NCBI RefSeq assembly: GCF_004005565.1
Contig: NZ_SADD01000013.1
Span: 110,458-174,457 of the forward strand
DNA length: 64,000 nucleotides
Direction: 5' to 3'
Source: Lujinxingia sediminis
GTDB taxonomy: Bacteria; Myxococcota_A; Bradymonadia; Bradymonadales; Bradymonadaceae
Shown here: positions 36,918 to 46,500 of the stretch, piece by piece
Numbering within the stretch: the first letter of the stretch is position 1
Layout of the letters: each line of letters opens with the position of its first letter
Position numbers and translations under genes: made by a program
The notes under the pieces: model-generated
What the model was told of the DNA's origin: nothing
The model's input: only the letters and a program-made list of their open reading frames with translations
Databases searched by the model: none

Positions 36918-36999
36918 CACCCCGAACTTCAAGCGCTACCTGTGCGTCGCGTTTTAGTCGCGGTGGAAAAGTTTAACAATAGCGGGAGTTTACAGGGAT

Positions 37000-38550
37000 A
37001 TGAGGGATCGTCAACTGCACCACTTGTCGCATCGGATGTACCGCCGCGCGTTACGTCCGGCGAGCTATCTTCTTGTGCTCCTCGGGATCGGGCTGAGCGC
37101 CAATGGCGTTGTCGCCCAGGAGGGGCAGGAGAGCTCCGCGCTGGAGATCCAGGAGGTACCGGAGGTGCCGGCGCTCGAAGAGGTCGAGCGCCGCGACTAC
37201 CCGGAGCTGGAGCAGGCCATCGATCGCGTGCTCTCCGATCCTGAACTGCAACGGGCGAAGGTGGGAGTGCATGTCGAAGATGCCCGCACCGGGGAGGTGC
37301 TCTACTCGCATCTGGCCGACGAAGCATTGAATCCGGCGAGCAACATCAAGCTGATCACCGCAGCCACAGCGCTTGATGTGCTGGGACCGCATTATACCTT
37401 CAGTACTGAGCTGGCCACCAACAGGCGCAGCGAGCGCTCCATCGACGATCTCTTCGTGATCGGTTCGGGGGAGGCCTTTTTGCTCTTCAAGGATGTGTTG
37501 GCCTGGGCCGGTGAGCTGCGGCTGCAGGGGATCGATACGATCACCGGCGACATCATCATCGACGAGTCCGCTTTTGCGGAGGGCTATCTGCCACCCGGCT
37601 ATGAGACACGCGACACCGACGCCTCGTACCGATCGTCGATCGGGGCGTTGTCCGTGAACTTTAACACGGTCACGACCACCGTGACTCCGGGGGCAATGGG
37701 TGAGCCTGGAGTGGTGCGGCTGGATCCGCCTCAGGAGCATATCGAGGTGGTCAACCGCACGCGCACCGTGGGCGGCTCCCTGGCCCGTGTGCAGGTCAGC
37801 GCGGTGCCGACGGCGGAGGGCACACGCATTGAGGTGGGAGGCACCATCGGGCAGGGAGCACAGCCGGTTGCGGTGCGAAAGCGGGTGGATAATCCGGCTG
37901 AGTTTGCCGGTGCGGTGGTAGCCCGCGCCATCGAAATGGTGGGCATTACGTTTGACGGAGAGGTTCGCCCCGGGGAGGCTCCCGCACCGGAGGGGCGCGA
38001 GCGTTTGCATGTGCATAGCTCCTCGCCCTTGATCGATACGATCGCGGCGATGAACAAGTGGAGCAATAACTTCATGGCGGAGCAGGTGCTGCTGGCAACT
38101 GCCCGCGGGCAGGGGCAGCCGGCAACCTGGCCGCAGGCCATCGGCAAGGCGCGCGAATTTATGGTGCGCGCCGGTTTTGACGCCGAGGCGTTCAGTCTGC
38201 ACAACGGCAGCGGGCTCTACGAGGGCAACGCGGTGAGTGCGCGCCAGTTTGTGGCACTGCTGCGTTATATGCGCGGGCATGCGTTTGGGCCGGAGTTCAT
38301 CGCATCCTTGCCGATTGCCGGAGTGGACGGCTCGCTGCGCAACCGGCTGCGTGAGCCGCACGTGGCTGGAAACCTGAGGGCAAAGACCGGTACGCTTAAT
38401 AATGTGACAGCGCTCAGTGGTTACGTGCAGAGCAGGTCGGGACGGCAGCTGGCGTTTTCGATCCTCATCAATGACCCGCCGCGACGCGCCTGGATCTATC
38501 GCCCGCACCAGGACCAGATCGCTCAGGCGATCGCCAACTTCGACGAGTAA
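37000..38550 (+). CDS. dacB: D-alanyl-D-alanine carboxypeptidase/endopeptidase (PBP4/DacB family)
   Basis: A 516-aa S13-family protein with an N-terminal membrane segment or signal peptide (about 18-40, ending GVVAQ). The three penicillin-binding motifs are present: SNIK (SxxK) in NPASNIKLITAA, SNN in 'NKWSNNFMAEQ', and KTG in LRAKTGTLNNV. The enzyme trims or cleaves D-Ala-D-Ala or cross-bridges in peptidoglycan in the periplasm. The ATG at 37000 is the first plausible start; ATG 37036 is an alternative. The amidotransferase gene begins 4 bases after its stop. Confidence 0.93.
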   Translation: MRDRQLHHLSHRMYRRALRPASYLLVLLGIGLSANGVVAQEGQESSALEIQEVPEVPALEEVERRDYPELEQAIDRVLSDPELQRAKVGVHVEDARTGEVLYSHLADEALNPASNIKLITAATALDVLGPHYTFSTELATNRRSERSIDDLFVIGSGEAFLLFKDVLAWAGELRLQGIDTITGDIIIDESAFAEGYLPPGYETRDTDASYRSSIGALSVNFNTVTTTVTPGAMGEPGVVRLDPPQEHIEVVNRTRTVGGSLARVQVSAVPTAEGTRIEVGGTIGQGAQPVAVRKRVDNPAEFAGAVVARAIEMVGITFDGEVRPGEAPAPEGRERLHVHSSSPLIDTIAAMNKWSNNFMAEQVLLATARGQGQPATWPQAIGKAREFMVRAGFDAEAFSLHNGSGLYEGNAVSARQFVALLRYMRGHAFGPEFIASLPIAGVDGSLRNRLREPHVAGNLRAKTGTLNNVTALSGYVQSRSGRQLAFSILINDPPRRAWIYRPHQDQIAQAIANFDE

Positions 38551-38553
38551 GTT

Positions 38554-39423
38554 ATGTGCCGGCTCTTTGGCTTTCGTTCGGTGATCACAAGCCAGGTTCA
38601 CCGCAGCCTGATCAGCGCCGATAACGCCCTGATGCGCCAGAGTGAGCGCCACCCCGATGGTTGGGGGGTGGCGTATTACGTGGAGGGCGTGCCGCACGTG
38701 GTCAAGAGCGTCTCCTCGGCCGTCTCCGATAGCCTCTTTCAACGCGTCAGCGGTGTGGTGGCCTCCGAGACGGTTGTGGCGCACCTTCGCAAGGCGACCG
38801 TGGGTCAGCTCTCCATCCTTAACTCACACCCCTTTCAGTACGGCAGCTGGGTCTTTGCGCATAACGGTCAGATTCCCAACTTTGGCGAACATCGCGAGGC
38901 GGTGGTCGCCCGGATCTCGCCGATCTTTCGTCGTTTTGTGCTGGGGGATACCGATAGCGAGGTGATCTTTTATCTGCTGCTCTCGAAGATGGCGCAGCGC
39001 TTCGACATCCATCGCAGGGGCGCCCCGATTGGTGAGCTCAGCGCCGCGCTCCGAGAGACCGTCGCCGCGATTCACGAGGCCACAGGCTACGACTGCTACA
39101 CCCGCGCCGCAGACGACGAGTTCTACTTGAGCATCCTTCTCACCAACGGTCAGGTGATGGTTGCCCACCAGGGGGGCAAGGAGCTCTTCTACAGCACGCA
39201 CAAGACCTTATGCCCCGATCGCGATGACTGTCCGAGCTTTGCGCCCTGCTGTGAGGCGCGCTCGCGCTCGGGCTTTGTGAACCACTTCATCGTCTCCAGT
39301 GAGCCTCTTCAGGGCGATAATGTGTGGAAGGCGATGGAGCCCGGTCAGATCTTCGGGGTGGATTGGCGCATGCACCTCTACCAGGAAAACGCTGACGCCA
39401 GTCCGGCCCGCATGGGGGCCTGA
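38554..39423 (+). CDS. Class II glutamine amidotransferase (YafJ/EgtC-like)
   Basis: A 289-aa protein starting MCRLFGF, so Cys2 becomes the N-terminal nucleophile after Met removal. It has the Ntn glutaminase signatures HPDGWGVAYY and AHNGQIPNF, and Arg in 'HLRKATVGQL'. A Cys cluster (CPDRDDCPSFAPCC, about 230-245) is an extra not typical of YafJ. The synthase partner is unknown. The start codon lies 3 bases after the stop of the PBP4 gene, so they share an mRNA. Confidence 0.88.
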   Translation: MCRLFGFRSVITSQVHRSLISADNALMRQSERHPDGWGVAYYVEGVPHVVKSVSSAVSDSLFQRVSGVVASETVVAHLRKATVGQLSILNSHPFQYGSWVFAHNGQIPNFGEHREAVVARISPIFRRFVLGDTDSEVIFYLLLSKMAQRFDIHRRGAPIGELSAALRETVAAIHEATGYDCYTRAADDEFYLSILLTNGQVMVAHQGGKELFYSTHKTLCPDRDDCPSFAPCCEARSRSGFVNHFIVSSEPLQGDNVWKAMEPGQIFGVDWRMHLYQENADASPARMGA

Positions 39424-39433
39424 ACTGGCGTCA
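39393..39433 (+). terminator. Stem-loop spanning the stop codon of the amidotransferase gene
   Basis: TGACGCCAGT and ACTGGCGTCA pair across the TGA stop, and GGCCC/GGGCC can pair inside the loop. The following sequence is T-rich but has no clean T-run. It is a likely terminator or 3'-end stabiliser for the dacB-amidotransferase unit. Confidence 0.55.
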
Positions 39434-39461
39434 TGTGTGATTCTTAAATGATGTCAGGGGG

Positions 39462-41015
39462 TTAGCGCTTCTTGCTTCGCTGGATCGCGCGCTGAAGCTC
39501 CTCATCGGAGAGGCCGGAGTGGCCCTCAACGGTGATGGATTGGCTGACGTTGGTGCGTAGATCGCGGGCCGAGACGTTGACGATGCCGTCGGTGTCGATC
39601 TCGAAGGTCACCTCGATGCGCGGGCTTCCGGCGGCGGCGGGGTTGATGCCCGTGAGGTTGAACATGCCCAGAAGCTTATTGCGGCTGGCCACCTGGTGCT
39701 CGCCCTGGAGCACGGTGACGGTGACCATGTCCTGGTTGGCCTCGGTGGTGGTGAAGACCTTGGTCTCCATGGTGGGGATCGGCGTGTTTTTCTGGATGAT
39801 GGGGCTGAAGCGGTCGCCGGTGACCCGAATCCCCAGGCTGAAGGGGGTGATGTCGAGCAGGATCACCTCGCGGACCTCGCCGCCGAGGATGCCCGATTGG
39901 ATGGCCGCGCCGGTGGCGACGACCTCATCCGGGTTCACGCCTTTATTGGGCTTTTTGCCAAAGATCTCTTCGACCTTCTCCTGGACAAGGGGCATGCGCG
40001 TCATGCCGCCGACGAGCAGGATGTCGTCGATCTCATTGCGATCGACGCCACCGTCTTTGAGCGCGGTCATACACGGGGACTCCAGGCGCTCGACCAGGTC
40101 GTAGCAGAGGTCGTTGAGCTGGGAGCGCGACAGGCTCAGGGAGAGGTGTCGCGGGCCGGATTCGTCGACCGCCAAAAAGGGCAGGTTGATGTTGGTTTCA
40201 CTCAGCGTGGAGAGCTCGCACTTGGCGTTTTCGGCGGCCTCTTTAAGGCGCTGCAAGGCCATATTGTCTTCGCTGACATCGATGCCCGTCTCGTCCTCGA
40301 AGCGCTGCATCAAGAACTCGAGCACGGCGCGATCGAAGTCCTCACCGCCCAGGTGGTTGTCGCCGCTGGTGGAGACGACCTCGAAGACACCTCCGCGAAG
40401 CTGTACGACGGACACATCGAAGGTGCCTCCGCCCAGGTCGAAGACGACGATGTTGGCGTCGTCGCTGCGCGCAAATCCGTAGGCCAGCGCGGCAGCTGTG
40501 GGCTCGTTGATGATGCGCCGCACGGTCAGCCCGGCGATCTTACCGGCGTCTTTGGTGGCGCTGCGCTGGGCGTCGTTGAAGTAGGCCGGCACCGTGATCA
40601 CCGCCTCGGTGATCTCTTCGCCAAAGTAGTCCTCGGCGGTCTGCTTCATCTTGCGCAGGATCATCGAGGAGATCTCCTGCGGGCTGTACGCCTGACCGTT
40701 GACCTCGACCCAGGCGTCGCCGTTGGTGTTCTCGACGATGGAGTAAGGCAGCGTCCTGGCGTAGCGCTTGACCATCGGTGAGTTGTTTTTGTGACCGAGG
40801 AGGCGCTTGATGTCGTAGATGGTGCGCTCAGGGTTGATGATGGCCTGGCGCTTGGCCTGCTGACCGACGAATTGTTCGTTGTCTTCGGTAAACCCGACCA
40901 TGGAGGGGGTCGTGCGCGAGCCCTCACTGTTGGGCAGCACCAGCGGCTCTCCACCGTCGATGACCGCTACGCAGGAGTTGGTGGTTCCCAGGTCGATGCC
41001 AATGATTTTTCCCAT
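39462..41015 (-). CDS. DnaK (Hsp70) paralogue lacking the C-terminal lid
   Basis: A 517-aa Hsp70. The ATPase domain (1-380) has GIDLGTTNSC, 'VPAYFNDAQRSATKDAG', DLGGGTFDVS and the interdomain linker VILLDI. The beta-type substrate-binding domain (385-500) follows with 'TPFSLGIRVTG', MVTVTVLQGE and FEIDTDGIVNVSARD. The protein then ends at 'GLSDEELQRAIQRSKKR', exactly where DnaK (about 638 aa) would continue into the alpha-helical lid and tail. The J-domain gene is the next upstream gene on the same strand (152 bases away). ATG 41015 is chosen because MGKIIGID is the family N-terminus. It is likely a dedicated, not housekeeping, chaperone. Confidence 0.92.
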   Translation of the reverse strand: MGKIIGIDLGTTNSCVAVIDGGEPLVLPNSEGSRTTPSMVGFTEDNEQFVGQQAKRQAIINPERTIYDIKRLLGHKNNSPMVKRYARTLPYSIVENTNGDAWVEVNGQAYSPQEISSMILRKMKQTAEDYFGEEITEAVITVPAYFNDAQRSATKDAGKIAGLTVRRIINEPTAAALAYGFARSDDANIVVFDLGGGTFDVSVVQLRGGVFEVVSTSGDNHLGGEDFDRAVLEFLMQRFEDETGIDVSEDNMALQRLKEAAENAKCELSTLSETNINLPFLAVDESGPRHLSLSLSRSQLNDLCYDLVERLESPCMTALKDGGVDRNEIDDILLVGGMTRMPLVQEKVEEIFGKKPNKGVNPDEVVATGAAIQSGILGGEVREVILLDITPFSLGIRVTGDRFSPIIQKNTPIPTMETKVFTTTEANQDMVTVTVLQGEHQVASRNKLLGMFNLTGINPAAAGSPRIEVTFEIDTDGIVNVSARDLRTNVSQSITVEGHSGLSDEELQRAIQRSKKR

Positions 41016-41167
41016 GAACGACAATCCCGGCTAGACGTGTTGGCAAGGCAATGAGAGCGATGGGGAGCCGAGCTGCGCCGTGATGAGCTGGCGAGCGCGG
41101 TGGGCAGGAGCCTTAAAGCCCCCGCTCGCATACGTGGATGAGACGATAGCATCGTAGGCGTGGCGCG

Positions 41168-43519
41168 CTATTTTTTAAACAGGTTTTTGAAGAAGCCGCC
41201 TGCTTCGCTCTCACTCTGGGGGTGACGTCGCTCATAGAGGCGGATCTCGCGCTCGGCTTCCAGGCTTGCCGGGTTGAGCTTGTAGGCCTGCTTGAAGTGC
41301 TCGTAGGCGCGACGCTCTTTGCCACGGGCTTTGAGGATGATGCCGGCGAAGAGGTAGGCATCAGGCATGGCCTGGCGGTGGCCGGTGGCGATGGCTTTCT
41401 GGAGCTGTTCCAGAGCGCTGTCGGCCTGGGAGGCGTCGAGCTGGAAGCGAGCGTAGGCCTCAAAGGTCATGTAGAGGCCGTTGTCGGGCTCACCCTTCAG
41501 CGCACGCTGGAGGTAGGGAAGCGCCTCGTTGTAGGCGAGCTGCTTAACGAGGGGGTAGCCGGCGTTGAAGGCGTCGCGGGCTGGATCGGCCGCGGTGGGG
41601 ATACCGGCGTTGTTAAGCGGCGCCGGCGTGGGGCGCCTGCTGCGGGTGGGGCTTCGGCCCAGGCGCTCCAGTTGTTCGCGTCGCCAGTCGACATCGGAGG
41701 ATTCATGATCCAGGCCGGCGCCGGAGAGCGAGGAAGTTCGCTTGCGGCGCGCCCCGGAGAGCGACGCGGTGCGATCGCGCTGTGGGGTGCCCGCCCCTGG
41801 AGTGGTGCGCGCAGGGGGCGTGGGTTGGGAGGGCGTTGTCGCAGCATCGCCCAGCTGAGACTTCAGATCGGGGTGTTGCGTGGTTGGCCTGCGTCCCATG
41901 CCGATGGGCGTGGAGTGGCGTCGCAAGCGACCGGGGGTCTGCGTGCGGGGGGTGAAGCGGGCCTGGGAGTCTTCGGCCAAACCTTCGCCACCGGGGTTGA
42001 GTTGTCCGGGATGCAGGGTGCTCAGGCGCTTTCGACCCGCTCGAAGGGACTGGGCGTTTTGGGCCGAGGCCTCGCTGCCCGGGGCTGGAGCAGTGACGAC
42101 GGACTGGCTCGGGGGGGGCACCGTCTGCTTGTGCTCGAGCTTCATCAATTCGGTGTAGGCATTGCGCACGCCGATGAAGATGCGCTGGGCGGTCTCTTTG
42201 ATCTCGGTGGAGAGGTTGCCACCGTAGACGTCGGGATGATGCTCCTTAACCAGCACGTAGAAGCGCTCTTTGACCGCCTCGCGTCCACAGCCCTTCCACA
42301 GGCCGAAGACCTCATGAGGGCTCATGCGCTCCATGGTCGTGAGCTTCTCGCGCAACTGCACATCCAGGCTCTGCGTGCGGCCGGTCGCCGGACGAATGCC
42401 TCTTAAGTCCGGTGCGTGCGCGGATGGCGAGGAGGAGGTTCGCTTCGGACGTGAGGACACCGGGCGTGACGAGCCGGCCGATGACGCGCCGGGTGAGGCG
42501 TTGAGATGCGCATACTGGATGCGCACCGGGCGTGGCGTGGGCTCGCTTCGAAAGACCCAGAGGTCGATGTCGCGCGCAAAGAGAGCTGCTCGGAAGCCCT
42601 CGGTCACATCGCTGCCCATCAGGCTGAGCAGCTTCTCAAGCGACTTCTGGCCGTCGCAGCCTCCCATCAACTTCGCCAGGACTTTCCAGCGTAACGAGGC
42701 GCGACGTTTCTCCCAGAACTGCGTGAGCACCGGGTAGGATGCCATCATCGGCATCAGGCTCTCCATGACCTGACGTTGGGGAAGATGCGTGGTGACACCC
42801 TGAATCATCAGGGGGACCAGGGAGGTGCGGCTGCCTTCGAGGTTGGTGTCTGGTGTGAAGGTGAAGTCGCCATCGGGCCAGGCAAAGACGCTGGTCAGCG
42901 CGGTACTATCGGCCAACGCGTGATGGGCCGGCTCCAGAAAATGACCTCCCTTAAAGCCGAACTCGCGCGTTATTTTTCCCGAGCGCAGCGTGAGCCGTCC
43001 GGAGTCCTGATGCATGGAGATGCTGTACAGAAGGCGCGCAAAAGGGATGGAGCTGAGCCGTCCTTCGGAGACCCTGGGAAGGCGCACCGAGAGTTCGGTG
43101 GCGGACCCTCCGCTCTCGCGCGCCTGCTTTTGCAGCGTGCGCTGACGAGCGTTGAGCGCTTTTTGGAGCGCGTCAAAAAGTTCGTCCCAGTCACCGGGGT
43201 TGCGAGGCAGCGGTACGACCCCGGCCACACTTACGAAGGCTGCGCCCATCTGCGAGAGGGCCGGCGTGAGGCGCTCAGCGAGCACGAAAGCAGGGGTGCC
43301 GTCCTGACTTAAGACGCTGTCCAGCGCCACGAAATGGGCGCTCTGGGCGGGATCGGCCAGATCGGGGCCGATAACAACGACCTGAGCCGGCTCTTGTATC
43401 AGCTGGCGGCGGGCGTCATCCCAGCCTCTGGCCTGGCTGATACGGGCCTGTGGCGAGAGCGCCTGCGTGAGCCTCGAGACCACCGAGGCCTCAGCGCTAA
43501 TGATGAGGAGGTTCTCCAT
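41168..43519 (-). CDS. PATAN (DUF4388), J-domain and TPR protein
   Basis: A 783-aa protein. A receiver-like fold without phosphorylation site is at about 1-125, a PATAN/DUF4388 domain at about 160-290 (GRLSSIPFARLLYSIS), and a J domain at about 395-465 with the intact HPD tripeptide (VKEHHPDVYGG), which stimulates Hsp70 ATPase. A Ser/Pro/Arg-rich linker (470-640) is followed by TPRs (about 645-760). It should recruit the lidless DnaK encoded just downstream to TPR- or PATAN-bound clients. ATG 43519 is used; the TTG at 43531 is in frame. The GYF-TPR gene is 79 bases upstream. Confidence 0.88.
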   Translation of the reverse strand: MENLLIISAEASVVSRLTQALSPQARISQARGWDDARRQLIQEPAQVVVIGPDLADPAQSAHFVALDSVLSQDGTPAFVLAERLTPALSQMGAAFVSVAGVVPLPRNPGDWDELFDALQKALNARQRTLQKQARESGGSATELSVRLPRVSEGRLSSIPFARLLYSISMHQDSGRLTLRSGKITREFGFKGGHFLEPAHHALADSTALTSVFAWPDGDFTFTPDTNLEGSRTSLVPLMIQGVTTHLPQRQVMESLMPMMASYPVLTQFWEKRRASLRWKVLAKLMGGCDGQKSLEKLLSLMGSDVTEGFRAALFARDIDLWVFRSEPTPRPVRIQYAHLNASPGASSAGSSRPVSSRPKRTSSSPSAHAPDLRGIRPATGRTQSLDVQLREKLTTMERMSPHEVFGLWKGCGREAVKERFYVLVKEHHPDVYGGNLSTEIKETAQRIFIGVRNAYTELMKLEHKQTVPPPSQSVVTAPAPGSEASAQNAQSLRAGRKRLSTLHPGQLNPGGEGLAEDSQARFTPRTQTPGRLRRHSTPIGMGRRPTTQHPDLKSQLGDAATTPSQPTPPARTTPGAGTPQRDRTASLSGARRKRTSSLSGAGLDHESSDVDWRREQLERLGRSPTRSRRPTPAPLNNAGIPTAADPARDAFNAGYPLVKQLAYNEALPYLQRALKGEPDNGLYMTFEAYARFQLDASQADSALEQLQKAIATGHRQAMPDAYLFAGIILKARGKERRAYEHFKQAYKLNPASLEAEREIRLYERRHPQSESEAGGFFKNLFKK

Positions 43520-43597
43520 AGGGGTGTTCAACTGCGCCAGAGAGACCTGCGCTGCGTCAGCGCCGGGGGGATGCGTAAGTACATGCAGAGGGTGGAA

Positions 43598-46500
43598 TCA
43601 GCCGCCGAGCTCTTCGATCTGCTGAAGCATTTCACGGCGGGTGGCGTCGGGCACGGTCAGGCTAGCGGTTTCACGCAGGTAGGTCTTGAAGGACTCGATA
43701 GCCTGCGCGCGCTGGTTGAGCTCACGGTAGAGATAGCCCAGGCGGCGGTAGATCTCGGGGTTATTGTAGCCAAAACGGATGGCCTGCTGAAGGTGGCGGG
43801 CGCCTTGCTCGCGTTTCCCTTCGTAAATCAGGGCCATGCCGTACTGGTACTGGGCCAGGGGACGCTCTGGAGCCTTTTCGAGCGCGGCGCTGTAGTGCTC
43901 GATGGCGCCCGGGTAATTCTGTTCACGGAAGTTGGCTTCGCCCAGGGCAAACTGCGCCTCGACCATATCGGGCTTGAGCTCCAGGGCGCGCATGATGTCG
44001 ACTTTGCCCGCACGGGTGGCACCGGTGCGGGCCAGAAGAAGTCCGCGCCGCACGTAGATCTCGGGGTTTTTCACGCCGTAGGTCGGATCGACGGTGGTCG
44101 CACGCTGGTACTGGGTCAGGGCCTGCGCTTCGCTCTCTTCATCCTCGAAGGTGCGTCCCATGAAGTAGTGGAACTCGCCATTGTTGGGCTGGTAGTCGAG
44201 CACGTGACCGAAGATGCGTTTGGCGGTGTTGAAGTCTTTCTCGGCCAGCGCGGTGCGGCCCACATAGAAGTAGGCTTCATGATAGCGCGGGTTGAGTTCG
44301 TAGGCTTTGTTGAAGTCTTCGCGTGCCGTCTCGTAGTTGCCGCGGTCGAAGTAGATGCGCCCGCGGATGAAGATGTACTCCTCATTGGAAGGCTCGGATT
44401 CGATGACTTTGTTGATCTCGTCGATCGCGCGATCGAATTGGCCGGCCTGACGGTAGGCATCCGCCAGATAGGCTGAGAGACGAATGTCTTCGATGCCCTC
44501 CGCGCGGGCGCGCTCCAGCAGTTCCAGGGCGCGCTCGCTCTGTGCGTCTTCGAGAAGCAGTCGCGAGAGGTTGAGGCGTGCATTCCAGAAGTTCGGGTCA
44601 AGGCGAAGGGCCTCTTCATTCCACTGGCGGGCGAGCGCTCGGCGCTCGGAGAGGCGGTAGTAGTCGGCAACCTGGGAGGCGATGGCCGCGTCGATGCCTT
44701 CGGGGCGCTCGGTGATGGCGCGGACATGCCCTTCGCCTCGGGCTACGTCGTTGTCGATGCGCCAGGCCAGCTGGGCCAGAGCAGCGTGGGCCGTCAGCAG
44801 GCTGGGGTCGATCTCGACGGCGCGCTCAAAGGCGCGGCGGGCTTCGTAGAAGGTGCCGCGCTGCATGTTGAGGCGGCCCAGGTAGAAGGGGAAGCGGGCG
44901 TCTTCGGGGAACTCTTTTTCGCCGTCTTCGAGTTTGAGGATGGCCTCGTTGTACTGCTCCAGGCCCATGTGTGAGCGCACGATGCCGAGCATCACCTCGG
45001 GGTCTTGCTGGCCAAGATTCTTGTTGGTCGTAAAGAAGTTGAGCGCTTCCTGGTACATCTCCGCGCGCTCGTACTGCTCGGCGAGCGCACGCAGGCTGTC
45101 GACGCGGGAGCTGTCGATGTTGAGGGCTTCGGTAAACATGGCGATCGACTCCTCGCTCTGCTGGCGCGCCATGTGGACCATACCCATAACGTGGTAGGAC
45201 TCGCCGCGCTCCGCCGGTGAAGCCGATGCGCTGAGTTCGCTGATGATCTTGTCGAGGTGTTCGGTGGCATCGTTGAGGTCGCCGCCCTCGTAGTAGAGTT
45301 TGCCGGCGAGCAGCCGGGTGGCTACGTGATTGGGATCGGCGTTGCTGGCGCGCTCAAGCGCTTCGAGGGCCGCTGCGTTATCGTCTTTTGCTGCCAGAAC
45401 CCGCGCATGCCAGTAATGAGGCGTGGCGGCGGCTTCATTGGCTTTGCTGGCCTCGTTGAGATGACGTTCCGCGTGCTCGAAGAGCGAGGTGTTGGCGGTC
45501 GTGTCGGAGGTTTCGGCACCTTCTTCTTGGGCCTCGGCGACGATGGCGTCGCCAGCCTCTACCGCGGCGGGTGCAGCGTCATCTCGGGCAGGGGAGGCTT
45601 CGCCTTCTTCTGCGCTGGCGTCGGTAGGAGCGGCCTCGTACTGGCCGTCCAGGCTGGCGAGCGCGTAGGCGACGCCGGCGCTCAGGTGAGCCCAGTAGGC
45701 GGACTCGGGGTTGGAAAATGCGGGTTCGGCGAGGGCCGCGGCAGCGTCAGCCTGGGCCAGGCGAGCCTCGTTGGCGGCCAGGGCTGCGGCAACCATCGGG
45801 TCGGCGCTTTCTGCGGCGAGCGATTCGGCCAGGGTTTCGGCGGCGGCGGCAACCGCGTCGTCCTCGTAACGGGTCAGATAGAGCGAGCGTCCCAGCAAGA
45901 GCAGGGCGGAGCTCGGCGGGGCGAGCTCGCCTTTTTGAGCGTCGGCGAAGAGCTCCTGGTAGGCGGCGTAGTTATCCTGGAGGACAAGTTCCGGATTGAG
46001 CGAGGTGATCGTGGGAGCAACCGGCGCCGGAGCCTGTTGAACCACGTCCTCCTGAGCGAAGAAGGAGGTGTAGATGCCAAAGCCAGCCGCGCCGAGCACG
46101 AGGACCGCGAGGACGGGGACACCGATGGCAGCCATTGCGCCGCGTTTTTTATCGGCGTCGACGGTTTTGGCGACGTTGGCACCGGCCGGGGCGCCGGCGC
46201 TGGCCGGGCGGTCGTCTTTGATGCCGGTGGAAGCCGGGCGAAAGGGGTCGTGACCTGCCGCGGCCTGGGGCTGCGGTCGGGAGCTGGGAGCTGCGGGTTG
46301 GCGGGGCGGTGGGGCCGAAGCAGCCGGAGCCGGGCCGCCCATCATATCGTCGCCCCAGTCGGCCTCGTTGACACCGAGGTCCTCGGCGTCGAAGGAGTCG
46401 TTCCCTACAAGTTGGCTGTCCCAGTCGTCGCCCTCGGGTTCTTCGTCGAGGAAGGAGAAGCCCTGATCGCCGCCCAGGAAGTCGTCTTCGTCGGCGGGAG

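Noticed and set aside
38790..38815. GCGACCGTGGGTCAG inside the amidotransferase gene
   Set aside because: It encodes the conserved KATVGQL segment; a single copy in coding DNA is chance.
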